64,000 bases of DNA from Podaxis mareebaensis (taxonomy: Eukaryota > Basidiomycota > Agaricomycetes > Agaricales > Agaricaceae): assembly GCA_018524725.1 (NCBI GenBank), contig JAEUWP010000414.1, positions 62,001-126,000 of the forward strand, read 5' to 3'. Positions 10,285-22,281 of the stretch are shown here, piece after piece. Position numbers and translations under genes: made by a program. Numbering within the stretch: the stretch's first letter is position 1; every line of letters starts with the position of its first letter. The notes under the pieces were generated by a model. The model was not told where the DNA came from, did not search any database, and was given only the letters and a program-made list of their open reading frames with translations.

Positions 10285-11825
10285 CGAGCCCTCCGAAGGG
10301 GGACCCGAAGCGGGAGGGGCATCCGCAGTGGCCTTGCGAGCCTTAGCCTTGTTAGTGGATTTCTGCGGACAATTGTCGACCCGATGACCTGGTTCGCCAC
10401 AAAAGAGACATAACTTGTTGTCGATGCGACCTGGCATTCCTGGGGGGTCAACTTACCATCCTTTCCGAGCTTGTTGGAGAGCGACTTGGGCGGAAATGAA
10501 GACGAGGATGAAGACAAAGGTTGATTGGTGGATGGAGTGGGCTTGGCAGAATGGAACCCTTTACCGGACTGCTGGGGTGCGTTGGTGGAGTTATTGCTGT
10601 TGCTGGATTTGGCAGTCGGAGGCGGGTTCTTGCCCTTGCCCTTGTCGGAGGAATGTTGTGGAGACTCCTGTTTGTTGTGGAGTGCTGCGGACCGGTTACC
10701 AGCCCGGCTCTTCTTGCATTGGCGTTCCCAGTAGCGATTGTCGATGTGCATCGCAGCGGCACGCATGTCAGCATAGGAGGTGGGTTTGCCATTCGGAAGC
10801 GAGACGAGGGCATCTTGGATTCAGTCCAGAAGACCACGGTAGTAGCGATGGCAGAGGACAGAGTCGGGCCACTTGAGGAGACCAGTGAGACGGGCGAACT
10901 CGATGTTATACTTGGAGATATGCGACCTGTTAGCCATGGTGAGGTTTTCAAGTTCCTCGGCAGCTTCGGTGATGGGGTCAATGGCACCGAAATAGAGATT
11001 GAGTTCGTCGGAGAGGAGTTTCCAGTCGGTGTACCATGGGATCTGATCCCAATCTGGTTCCGAGTCCAGGATGGTCTGGAACCATTGGCGCGCCGACCCG
11101 GAAAGATAAGAAATGGTGAAATTAACTTTTGCGGTCTCCGTTTGGAAAAGTTGCGGGTTCGTCCTAAAATAGATGCGACACTGGAAAAGGAAATCCGGAA
11201 GCTTGTGTGGCTTAGATCCGTCAAAGGTGTCAGGTTCCTTTGCCTGGATCTTCTCGGGACGCGCGATGGGAGGAGGAGGAACGGATTGGTTGCATACGCT
11301 GGATTCGATACTGCGGGCGAGTCTCTCCAGGACTCTCATAAAACGCATACCATCGTCCTCGGGAGGTTCCCGAGCGCCACGGGCTTCGGGTTCGCTATTG
11401 CCATCATCGTCACTTGGACCGTCACCATCACTGGGGTCATCACCTGGAGGACCACCACCACCCTGACCATCATCCCGACCTTCAGCATTGTCGGCCAGAT
11501 TCAGGTCGTCGGGCAGGTCGTAGTACTCGAGCTCGTCTTGAGTGTCATCGGGGACACGGGATTCTCTATTGTCCAGTTGGGACTCTGTGACGTCCTCGGA
11601 CTGGCGTTCGGTGAGTTCCCGGTCGTTGGGCTCTTGGTCCATGAGTGGCTCTTTGGTTGTAGCACTAAGGGTTCGAGAGTTGGAACGGGACACGGGGAAT
11701 CGGGGAGTGGAGGAGCCAAAAGCGGCAGCAGAGGAGCGGCGACGAGTGCCCGAAGGAAGTGGATGAGTGGGGATAGTGATGTTCTGTGAACGAGCGGTGG
11801 CGCGAGTAATAGTTCCAGTAGTCAT
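10276..11825 (-). pseudogene. gag: G1 copy B gag with zinc knuckle
   Basis: Capsid/nucleocapsid precursor that would package element RNA in cytoplasmic virus-like particles. It starts MTTGTITRATARSQNITIP at 11825, has a long acidic, glycine- and aspartate-rich spacer, then a retrotransposon-gag capsid-like region (FDGSKPHKLPDFLFQCRIYF ... ARQWFQTILDSEP ... TGLLKWPDSVLCHRYYRGLL). A TGA at 10821-10823 interrupts it where G2 has CGA (DRIQD). Near 10430 a one-base frameshift separates it from the CCHC knuckle CLFCGEPGHRVDNC (about 10370-10412), which lies in the frame that ends at the TAG of 10276-10278. So gag is present in full but broken twice. Confidence 0.88.
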
Positions 11826-11864
11826 AGAAAAATGGCAATACCAGAAGTCAGAGTCTGAATATAC
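11826..11864 (-). other. Short leader between 5' LTR and gag (G1)
   Basis: 39 bp read on the minus strand from the LTR: GTATATTCAGACTCTGAC, then CTTCTGGTATTGCC. G2 has a recognisably similar leader (62843-62883). No TGG-starting primer-binding site abuts the LTR; the nearest TGG is over 20 bases inside, so the primer is unresolved. Confidence 0.5.
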
Positions 11865-12555
11865 TGTTACATTCCGGACGGGTGCCTAGGGCATCAGGGA
11901 GCGGACCTCGGCCTCAGCTTATGTGCTGTGCCCTTCCGGTATCGCGTTGGTCCGATTTGGACAGAGACGGAACCTGGGGGCAGAGGGAACGAGGGACAGA
12001 GTGCAGACGAGCAGCAGGAGTGGTCGGAAGACAACCCAGAGGACTGACGAGCAGAAGAAAGGAGGAAGAGGATAACGAAGTTGATATTCAGACTGAGGAA
12101 ACGGATACAGGAAACTACTATGCTTAAATACGCATCGAGAACCGGAAACAGGGAACAGGAAAATAACCGGAGAACAAAAGCGAGTACAAACGGGTAAAAC
12201 ATTTCGGAGGTAAAGCAGAAACTAGAAGCGGGCGGAAGGTACAGGTATGGAGGCGGAATGGAAAGGAGGCTGTTCGGAATGTAATAAAACATAGAACGGA
12301 AGCAAGGAACAAATGGACCGAGGCAAGGGTAAAGGATCCGAGACGATAAAGGAAAAGCGAATGAACAACACTCGTTGCAGTGGTCATGAGCGACCAAGTG
12401 CACGCACCCGCCTGTTCGGATAACAGGGCAGACGGAAATCCATCAACGGAACGAGCGGATCGGAGTCGTGCGAAATCGGAACATCAGATATCAGATTTTC
12501 GGACATCAGATAAGCACAGGAAAGTAAGCGCGGATGTGCACGAGCGGTTGTGACA
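11865..12555 (-). repeat. 5' LTR of G1 copy B
   Basis: 691 bp, TGTCACAACC at 12555 to GGAATGTAACA at 11865 on the minus strand. A TATA-like TATTTAAG lies near 12124-12131. Its outer flank is G3 sequence. Confidence 0.93.
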
Positions 12556-12982
12556 GCGCCAGGAAGTTGGGGTCATACCCCTTGAGGTTCAAGATGAATT
12601 CCATAGCATCATTGTGATGCTCTGGCAAGGTTGTGGTTGTGATGCTGTGCAGTTCTCGGAGTAGGAAGTATGCCTCGAACCTGCTGTGGATGTTGATATG
12701 GTGGTTATTCATGAGCCGCCATAGTTGTAGGACTTGTCTCAGGGTCGTTGGTAGACCCTGACCTGCAATGTTGTGAACTGTGCCTTTCTTGTTGCTGTGC
12801 ACAAACTCCCTGCCTTGGAGTTTGGCATTGGCAGCAAGTCAGGCATTTGTGTCTGCAAATACTGTGTTTATTCGCTGGCAATAATATATGTCATATGACA
12901 ACATTCCTCACATGGAGTTGTCACGTTCTCTAATACCGGGCTCGGTACCCCAAAGTCCCCAGAGGTCAGGAATCCTGCCTCC

Positions 12983-14380
12983 TCATCCAATGAGGTCGGA
13001 GACACTGGCACAATTGTCATCTCCAGATGATTGTGCTTTTTGGTTTTTCTTGTTTTTCTTATGATGATTCCTTGATGAATCGTTGTCTTCATCACTTGAG
13101 TACTCCAGTCCCAAGAGCCGTTCCTCTGGGTCATCTGGACTGTACCAGACGAACTTGTAGTGGATGCAGACTACTGGTTCTGGTAGAAGATTTCCTGGTG
13201 GGCACACCAGGATAGGTTGGCCAAAGGAGAGTCCTTCAAACAAGGACTCTGATGGTATGATACTGCTTGAGGTCAGTTTCATTGACCTCGAGACTGTGCT
13301 TGTCGAGGGTTCATGCATGGGGACATCGATGTCCCCAGACGGTACTTCCTTGATGTAGGGTAATGTGATGTTGGCCGGGGGTGGGGGTGGCTGATGCAAT
13401 GACGATGTAGTGGGTGGTGGTGAGGGTTGGCAGCATTGGCGAGGTAAAGGTTTTACCTCGCTGCCCATGCATGGTGCCAAGGTGGTGGAGTCTTGTGGGG
13501 TGCTCGGCACCCCCTGTTGAGACAATGATGTCAATTGGGATGTTGCACATTGTTTCACAGGCCATTCCTCCTCCTGGTCTGGTTTCTCACTTAGTTGTCA
13601 TTGCAGGTTGGAAACCTGCCTTTGTAATAGACTGTTTTGTCCTTCAAGCATGACGAAATGGTCCTGTAGACTGCAGAGCTTCATTAGAAGCTCCTCAATA
13701 ATGGCGTTGCAACCAGTGTGTTTCGAGCTGGTGCTCAGTTCAGATATCAGGTCTAAGGGTAGACCTGCCTTGTTAAGTTGGTTCATCAGCTCTTGGATGT
13801 ATTGGTTGTCCTCGAGCTCTACATCTATGGCCCTTTGCTTTCCTTGAGCTTTTGAGGAGAGCATGGGTGTTGTTGGTTCCAGTGGATTTTGTTTACCCTT
13901 GTCCTTAGAGGATGAGGGTAGCATGGGGTTTGGCACCTTACTCCTTCCTCTGGTTGATGCCACTGAGGAGGACCTGGATGAAGGAGTAGTGTTACTCCTT
14001 CGTGGTTCAGGCACCAGTGGTGGATTGGGTGCTATCATGGTTGGTTTCTATGTGGAGATGGGCTGATCTTGAGTCGGCTGTTGGGGCTGTTGAGGAATGG
14101 TTGCCATTTGCAGGTTCAGTGCAAACAGCTGCTGGGTGAATGGCACAGGTTGTTGGTGTTGAAATGGTGGGTATGGCATCGGAGGAGGAGGGTATGGTCT
14201 GTATGGTTGTGGAAAACCATACATGTGTGGTGGTGGGGGGTAGTACGGAGGATATGGGTATCCTTGCATGAATTGTTGAGGTGGTGGGGGCATCACATGT
14301 AAATGCGATGGATCCATTTGGTTGATGCCTTGGGGTATCGTACCTACAAGGCTGGTTAGTAGTGCTTGATGGGCAGCCAA
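12983..14380 (-). pseudogene. G3 post-pol ORF: proline-rich, coiled-coil protein
   Basis: Sense-strand coding sequence after the chromodomain, in three blocks now separated by stops or frame changes. The first (14380-14048) is rich in P, Y and Q (runs such as YPYPPYYPPPPHMYG). The second (14038-13598) has a basic Ser/Thr-rich start and a helical part ending in ELLMKLCSLQDHFVMLEGQN, coiled-coil-like. The third (13558-12983) is proline-rich and ends in an acidic/basic tail around HYKFVWYSPDDPEERLLGLE. No domain family is recognised. It may be a displaced gag-like or accessory protein; a separate nested element cannot be excluded because the 3' LTR is missing. Confidence 0.5.
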
Positions 14381-14677
14381 CTACTGCCCATCATGTGTTG
14401 GAGTTGGGTCGGGCAATATATCCATCTGCCTCCCCCCTTCAAGGCCCAATATAGGGCCTCCAGTCTGTGCAGGGTGATTGATATCACCTGATGCCAGTTG
14501 TTGTTGTTGTTGTTGAGCATGCTGGTTGTGTTAGCCATGCTGGGAGTCCATGGGTGTGGTTGAGGTGAAAGGATGAATTAAAGTTATTTGTCCAATCTTT
14601 GTATTCCCAAACATTGGGAACACGATCCTCAGGGTCAAGTGTCCATTTTTGGACACCATCAATTTTTCCATGGATAG

Positions 14678-17600
14678 TCATTGACTGATCTGTGGTAGCT
14701 GTTGGATTGACTTAACACCTTTCAGCTCTAGATACTGATCTAGAGCTGCTAGGTCCTTACAATGGCTATATGGCTCCCAGGTCATATCGCCCAAACTCCA
14801 GCAGACTTGGAACTCCACTTTGCCATTGTTTGTAAAATGATGACCAATGATTTCGTCAATGAACCATTCATGTTCATCATCTATGCCAAAGTTGTATGGT
14901 TCCAGTTTATTTTGGCTAGGGAATAGTGCATTGTCCGATGCATTATAGGGTCGCAATAGGGAAATGTGGAATGTCGGGTGTATTCGATGTTCCTGTAGGG
15001 CCAGTGGTAGCTCAAGATGGTAGTTAGATGTCTCAGGCTTGGCTTCTAGGACCTTGAATGGTCCTATAAATTTTGGACAGAGTTTGCAAGCTCTGCCTTT
15101 TGGCAAGTTCAAGTTCTTCATGGAAAGGAATACTGGGTCTCCAACTTTAATGTCAGGCTCAGGCCCTCTTCTCTTGTTTGCCTGGTGGGTTTGAAAAACT
15201 CATGCTTCTATGATGGCATCATGTGCAGACACCAGGTTCATCAGGGCAGCTTCAGCAAATAGTCTAACACCCTTAGGGGGTGTTAGGTCGCCCCATATCT
15301 CTTGGATCATACTGGGCATGTATCCACCATTCAATTCGAATGGTGTGTACCCAGTAGTGGTGGATATACTCGAGTTTACAGCAAACTCAGTCATGGGTAC
15401 CTTGTCTACCCAGTTTTTTTGGTCATAGCTGACTGTTGCTCAGAATATCTGTCTGATATTCTGGTTCATGCATTCAGTCTGCCCATCCATTTGTGGGTGG
15501 AATGATGTAGACATGAGGAGCTTAGCTCCTAAAATTTTGTGGAGTTCTACCCACCAAATGGAGGTGAACTTTGAATCTCGATCGCTGGCAATCAAGCTAG
15601 GGAGGCCATGCAGCCTCACAATTTCTCATAAGTATATCCAGGATAACTTGGATGCTTTCATCTGCATATGCACTGGGATGAGGTGTACCATGCTAGTCAT
15701 TCTACAAATGACAACCCAAAGGTAATCAAAACCTTTGGATTCAGGGAATGGACTGACAAAGTCCATTCTGATGGAGTCCCAAGGTTTGATTGGACTGGTA
15801 GCGAGTGTAATTCTCCAGAAGGTTTCATATTCGAGACCTTTGACTGTTGACATATCTCACAGGTTCTACAGAACATGTGTGCATCTTTGGCTAATTTTGG
15901 CCACCAGTACCACCTTTGGAGGTACTCTGCTGTCCGTTGGTCACTTCAGTGACCAATGATCTCATGAGCTTTATTCAGAAGCTCTGTAATTAAGGATTGA
16001 TCGTTGGGAACACATACTACCTCCTGTCCTTGGGGGGTAGTTCTTTGAATAATACCATCATCATTGACAGTAAAACCACTGTATTTCTCAGGTGCTTCAA
16101 GCACTGCTGAAAATATGGGGTCAGATGCATATCCTGATGTGATTGTTTTTGTCACATCAACTGGGAGCTCCATTGGAGCTTCAGTGGTGATGTTACCCAT
16201 TAATGCATCTCCCAGTGTTGGAGACTCAACAATTCATTCTTGTGGCTCCTGTTGAGCCACCTGTCTCTGGGCTGCTTCTTGAAGCTCATGAGCTTCGATT
16301 TCTTGTTCTTCCTGTTGTTTGTGCAGGCAGGTGCTTTGCCGCAATGGTCGCTTGACCATTGCCTTGACTCTGTCAAGGAGATGCTCAATCTCCTCGGCTC
16401 ATTGTAGAGGTAGGTCCTCACAGTGAGGATCGATTCTGTGGTTGACTTGGATGTATTCTCCAGGGGAGTGTTCCTCTCCTGGAGTATCACTTTCAAAGTA
16501 GCAAGACAAGCAGTCTGCTACTTTATTTCATTCTCCTTTGACATATGTAATGTCAAAGTTAAAGCGCAATAAATAGTCCATCCATTGTCATTGTCAGCTA
16601 GACAATCGCATTTGAGTTTTGAAAAACTCCAGCACCTTGTGATCCATGATAACATGGATCCGGTAGCTGACGAGCTTGTCCTCCCACTTCATTAGCACTT
16701 CTAAAATCACTAGTGTCTTGAGTTCATGCACAGCATAGTTCTGCTGTGTGGGGGTGAACTTCTTGGACATGAATCCTGCTGGGTGGCAGTCTGCCCAGGT
16801 GGGTCCTTGTCTGTACATAGCTCTGACACCTGTCTTAGAGGTGTCACAGATGATCCATATGGGTTCCCCAGTTCTGGGGTCTATCAGTTTGACAATAGGG
16901 GTCTTCTCACAGATCCTCTTCACCATGTCAAAGCAACACTGGTGAAGGGGTCTCCAATGGAACGGGGTTCCATTCTGAGTGATTGTGAGCAGTGGCCTGG
17001 TGTATGCAGATACATCTGGCAAAAAGTTTGCCAGGTAGTTGATGAGTCCAACAAATCGTTGGACATCGATATAGTTTCTGGGAGTGTGCCACCCCCAAAT
17101 ACAAGTCAGTTTGTCTTTGTCTGGGTGTATCCCTTGGTCATTGATAATATGACCAAGGCAGTCGATGTGATCTGCATACAGATCGCATTTAGATTGTTTG
17201 ACATATAACTTGTGTTCATGCAGTCACTCGAACACAAGTCATAGATGATCTTTGTGTTCATCTATTGAGTCAGAGAATATGAAGATGTCATCAAGGTATA
17301 CATGTACACATATACCTATGACATCGTGAAATATAGCAGTCATTAACTGCTGAAAGGTTGCAGGGGCATTACAATCCCCCTGCTGCATTATGTTGCTGAC
17401 ATACATGCCAGCAATTGTAGCAAATCCTGTTTTGTCTACGTCTTCCAGATGTACTCAGACTTGCTTGTAGGCATCAGTGAGATCAATCTTGGATCGATAT
17501 TGTGCTTGAGCAATGTCTTCTCAAATGACATCTTGGTCTGGCAAGGGCATAGCATCCTTGATGGTGTTTTCGTTTCATTGTTGTGCATTGATGATGGTTT

Positions 17601-19340
17601 GTAGTCAACCGTCTTTCTTTGGGATGCACAGTAACAGTGCTGCTTGGGAGATATGTCATGGCTCCCACCATTTTGTGTTCACATAGTGGTTGAGTTTCTG
17701 GTGAAACTCCCCGCGCAGGGATTGTGGGCATCTGGGAGTGAAGTAGCTATACTTCTTACTCTCGTCAATGAGGTTTATTTTGTGATTTACTTCACAAAAT
17801 GGGGGAAGCTCATCTGGAGGACCATGCATTATGTCCTCGAATTCATTGAACCACTGCTGGCACAGTGTCAGTATGTCCTTCTTGGAGTACCAGCCTTGTC
17901 ACTCAGGGTGGTGGTTCCTCTTCTCAGCATTTATCTGAGCGTTTTGTATCCGTGTTTCTGAATCATCTTCCAGTGGAAGACGAGTGACGATCATACTGCA
18001 GAGTTGATCTCATACCATTTTATCAGGGTAATGTACCCTGGTAAACTCCTGGGTTTCGACTACATCGTCAAGGTTGGGTTGTGTGAACCCAGTTGAAGTT
18101 GGTAGTTCATCCCCAGGATGACGCATTTCCCATATGCCACAGACCATGGCATTCCATTCTGCAGGCATGTGGGGGTTGTAGTACCACTCAAACATTGGGT
18201 TCTGAGTGGGTCTGTCCATCAAATGAGACTTGTATCTCATTTTTTGTGGTCTATGAGGGGCATTTTGTCCCTCTTGGTTTGGTGAAGGGTGTGATTTTTC
18301 CTTCAGTTTGTCTCTCTTGGAGGAGACCTTGTGTCCTCTGTGACCTACCTTGTGTCCTCTGTGACCTACGTCCCCCCTTTGAGAGTTCATGGAACTCTCA
18401 ACCTCTTTTAGGAGGTGGCAGCTATTGTGGGGTAATGTTTCCCCTCGGGAACTTTGTTCATCATCTCGAACTTCTTCTATGGATGTTCGACAAATATTAT
18501 CTCGTCAAACATCCTCCACAAGTCAACTGGACTTGTTTTTGTTGGTTGCATGGTGGTGACACAGGCGAGTATCTGATTTGCTGGTGAAGTTCGCCACTGC
18601 TATGGTTTCATTTCCAATTCTGACTTCATTCTTGATAAAGTCGAGGATAACGTTGTTCATATGCATGAATGGCGTGCCAATTATCATGTCATAGTGATCA
18701 AAGTTCGCTACATCTACATATGTACAAGTACATATGTTTCCAATGGCAACATTTACTGTTGCTCCATACTTGACAGTGGATCAACTGCCCACTGTCCCCA
18801 GTTGCAGTGTGTGAGGGTCTAATAGTTCATTGACCCTGATGCCAGCCACTTGTGCAAATGTGGGGGTGATGCTGGTAGTTGTACTACTGGAGTCCCACAG
18901 TGTCCAAGTGTCAATACCATTGACACTGATGAGAGTGGTGAGACATTGTTTCTCGCTGAGGGAGGCTTGGGGCTGAAGGATCTTATCCTTCTCTTTATGG
19001 AGGGTAACACGGTGTACCCTCACTTTGTGGTCTGGTTTCTCACTGGGCTCAATAGTGAGAGCATCGACAACATCAAAGTCGTTGCAATCTTTGTCACTGA
19101 CATCTTCTGCATCACCAATCATGGCAGCAAAATTGTATTCATTGTCAATGTCAGATCCATAGTCTGATTCAATGACTTCGACTTGTACTAGTTCATCTCC
19201 ATTTGACGAACTAGACTCTGGTTCTTCTTGGACCTCAGTGTTGTCATCTGAGGTCAAGTCCTGTTTGATTTCTTCAACTTCTTGTTGAAGAACTTCTTCA
19301 TCGTTCACTGGAACAACTGTGTGTGCAGCTTGTACATAGC
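14678..19340 (-). pseudogene. pol: G3 pol: protease, RT, RNase H, integrase, chromodomain
   Basis: Clearly a Ty3/gypsy Pol, riddled with stops. Landmarks on the minus strand: protease near 18870-18960 with the active-site triad changed from D-S-G to D-S-S (LWDSSSTT); RT motif HVYLDDIFIFSDS (about 17270-17310); RNase H around WIICDTSKTGVRAM (about 16840); integrase core with MDFVSPFPES, ASDRDSKFTS and HPQMDGQTE (15450-15780); GPF-like KFIGPFKVLE and a chromodomain with HEWFIDEIIG and MTWEPYSHCKDL (about 14740-14900). Several stops (for example in SS*Q*QWMDY near 16600) sit where arginine is usual, consistent with CGA to TGA. A 21-bp tandem duplication (18326-18367) adds a repeated VGHRGHK. Confidence 0.88.
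18326..18367 (-). repeat. Tandem 21-bp duplication inside G3 pol
   Basis: ACCTTGTGTCCTCTGTGACCT (21 bp by position, 18326-18346) is repeated once without change at 18347-18367, giving two copies of VGHRGHK in the minus-strand reading. Confidence 0.8.
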
Positions 19341-22281
19341 TGCATCGTTTCCCCTTCTCTGGGCATTCTTGTGCCCAGTGACCATGTTTTCCACATTTGT
19401 AACAAGGCCCTTTCTCTGTGGCCTTGTTCCCTTGGTTCTGCTTAACAGGCACCTTGCTCTGTACCTGTGGTTTGAATTGAGCCTTGGGTTTGTGTTGTCG
19501 AGGTGGGGGTTTCAATGGTCACTTTGTTGGAAAGGCATTCGATGATTGCCTTAGCTCATGGGCAGGGATGCGATCTCGTCCTGTGGATATGTGACGAGGG
19601 ACCCATGCAGTCCTCCTTCTTGGTTCTGCTGCAGCAGGTTTCTTTGAGAAGCCTGCCGATGGTTTGTGTGATCGAGAAGGTTTCAGTACCCTTTCGAAGA
19701 AAGCACTGCTTTGCATCTGATTCTCATAATTGGCTGCATGTGCCATGAAGTCCTCAAGTTGATTCATCTCAGGAGATAGTCCTCTGTCGAACATGAGGAA
19801 GTGCCTCATGGTTTGCAGGAGACCTTCCAGGAAGGTCTCAATGAGAGAATAATCATCAGGGTGGATCGCCATGTCTTGCGAGTAACCCAAGATGGCATCA
19901 TAATAGTGTTGAATCCCTTCTTTGGGATTATACCTGACCCCTTTGAGGCTTTCGCGAGCCTCGTGCATTGATGTTGGTCTGATGAATCTGTCATAGAGTG
20001 CCATAATGATGCTCTTGAATGTCCAATCATATTTACTATGATCTATACTAAGTACATGACAAACAAACATATCCTTTGCCTCTCCAACGAGGTAATATTG
20101 GAGGGTTAGGATTCATAGTCGATCTGTAGTGGGACTCTGTCCCCCTAGTCCTTTCATGGTGAAGTCAGCACAGAGACTTGTTATGAATGACAACAAGTCT
20201 CTGAATCAGTGACTTCCACTGTACAGTTCTAAGCTCTTTTCTGTGGGGAGCTTGTTTAGTGAAGGTTTATAACCTTTGGGATACTTGATGGGTTGCGCGA
20301 GGTATTGGTTGATTGTTCAGTGTAAATGATCATACATTAGGTTATTGTAACTCTGGATGGATTGTACAATCCCTGGAGTTACTGACTTGTCACATGCCTC
20401 TCTGACTAGAGAGTATTGATGAGTCCCTCAGTTCGGTGTGGGGAGTTGTGAGGTAGTGTATACCTCCCACTCCTCCTTTGTATCATCTTCTTCCTCTCCT
20501 TCTTCCTCTTGGATGGGAGGAAGATTTCGAAGGGGATGTAGATTGTATAGCGGGGGCAGATTTTGCCCCTGCGAGGATGGTTGTTGGGGTGGGGATGCCA
20601 TCCTGACTGTTTTGTGGGTATTAACCATTTGAGGTGTCTTGAGAGGGCCTCCAAAGAACACATGAGTAGCTGCCTTTTGCTCCTCATGTTCTGACATGGT
20701 GGCCTCAATGGGTATGTGTCCGTTGAACCTAATATATTGGTTGTCTATCAGAGACGACCCACGGGTGCGAATGTCTTCATTTCGCATTTGTTGTAGGGCA
20801 ACCCGGTTGCTCCACTTATCAGCATGAGGGGTTTGTTTAGCTGTAGGCAATATGAACAGGGTGCTCAAGGCTCGGAACAAGCCAGCGTTCATGGGAACGC
20901 TAGTGGCAGAAGGTAGCTTGGCTTTAACATTTGATGTTGAAGCTGCTGGGGAGTTTCCACCAGCCATGGGTTTGGCTGATGGCGATCTCATGGTTTCAGG
21001 ATTCATTGCAGGGTAGCTACTACCCTGTGCCATTGTTCTTGGTGATGGTACGCCCATTGGTCCTTTCCCTTTGGGAGAAGGGATAGGGGGCAGTCAAGGT
21101 GACCAATGTGGGTTGAGGGTGTTGATCTGACCCCAGGGGTCAGGTTGCATTAGCAGGGGAGGCGGTGGTTGGGATTGTGATGCCCCAGTGGTTGGGGCAT
21201 AGCAATGCAATTGGTTCACAAAGGTATCGTTCCCTGGGATCGTCTCACTGTCCGTGATGGTGGACCCATCAATGGTGAAGTGTGCAGCCCTTAGGCCATA
21301 CCCTTGTGCATGTTGTCGTTGCATGCTGAGGCACTTGTTGTAAGCTTGATCCATTTCCCCTGGTTGCCTGGGCACATGTAAATGCACCACAGCTTGGGTG
21401 GTATTCGATAATGTGGTCAGTGAGGGAGATGGATGGCATGGATGTAATTGAGGGGCTGCAATGCAGAGTTGTGGTTGAGGTGTTGCCGGCAGTCCATCAT
21501 TATTATGTTGACAATGGTGCTCGTGCACTGGGTGTTGTTCAGCCCTTTCAATCACTTCATCAATTTTGGCGTTGAGGGGATCATAGGTGATCCCATCATT
21601 AGTGGAGTTGAGGATGTGCTTGAGGTACTGTTGAGTAGGTTGTATTTTATATATGCTGTGCATGGGCATAAGGTTGGTTCGTTTGACCTTCATGGCCTGG
21701 GCCTTTTGGTAGGCCATGCAGAGCTTTGTCAAAGCTCTGATATAGGTAGTGCAGAATTGGTTGGAGCTGACTTCTATTGGCGAGTCGGTTTCCTGGTATG
21801 ACCCCACTACAATTGTTTCAGTGTATACCAACATTTGGTGTTGGCATTGGCATTTAATAACACCATAGTCTGTGAATATGGAGTTGACTTGGTCTTCTAA
21901 AGAGACCACGTCATTGAGAGCAGGGGGTGAGAATTCCAGTGTCAATGGTTCAGAGTGTGAACCATCAGATCGGTGTGTTGTGCTTGACAAGGGGCTCGAT
22001 GCTGGGGGATGGCTTGGCTTGAATTCAGGGAATAGGGGAAGCTCCTCTGGAGCTTCCTCACCATTGGTGGATGATTCATGAGCCAACGTGTCTGCTGGTG
22101 GTGTGGTGATGGGGAAGGGGATTGTCAGTTCATAGTGTGGCAAGGGGATAGATGGGGAAGGGGGAGTGGGTGGAGTGTGTAGGCCTTGTACATTCATGTC
22201 ACACGTCGTTGCATCAAGATGTCATTGTGTGTCTTCAGACATGTCATAGTGTCCAGGGGGGTGATTGTGCTGTGAGGCCAT
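19341..22281 (-). pseudogene. gag: G3 gag with capsid-like region and zinc knuckle
   Basis: Begins MASQHNHPPGHYDM at 22281 and, after an early TGA, continues in the same frame through a long Pro/Ser/Thr-rich N-terminal region (to about 20430). The capsid-like region is clear at 20070-19519: DWTFKSIIMALYDRFI, then NPKEGIQHYYDAILGYS and LIETFLEGLLQTMRHFLMF, the usual retrotransposon-gag helices. A single CCHC knuckle CYKCGKHGHWAQEC follows at about 19404-19363. In-frame stops at several places, such as the TGA just before PLKPPPRQ (19516), separate the pieces. Gag and pol appear to form one continuous frame in this family, without the A-run shift site of G1 and G2. Confidence 0.85.

Larger units (their letters stand above)
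4280..12555 (-). mobile_element. Ty3/gypsy chromovirus G1, copy B, full length
   Basis: An 8276-bp element with 691-bp LTRs at both ends (11865-12555 is the 5' LTR, 4280-4970 the 3' LTR), gag, pol joined by a likely -1 frameshift, an antisense gene and a polypurine tract. It is nearly intact: one TGA and one frameshift in gag, two TGAs in pol. The five bases flanking the 3' LTR (TGGAG at 4275-4279) do not match those next to the 5' LTR (GCGCC at 12556-12560), and the two flanks come from different elements (G2 and G3). The copy is therefore probably a recombinant rather than a simple insertion. Confidence 0.92.

Noticed and set aside
10521..11789. Long plus-strand open frame (422 codons)
   Set aside because: It is the reverse shadow of G1 gag; composition is low-complexity (GSRG, VVG repeats), no motif, no splice sites. 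It differs from the antisense gene at 5116-6328, which has introns and a recurrent cysteine cluster.
15262..15290. Strong hairpin TAACACCC...GGGTGTTA as a terminator
   Set aside because: It lies in pol of a eukaryotic retroelement and is just one of the many G3 hairpins; intrinsic terminators do not apply.
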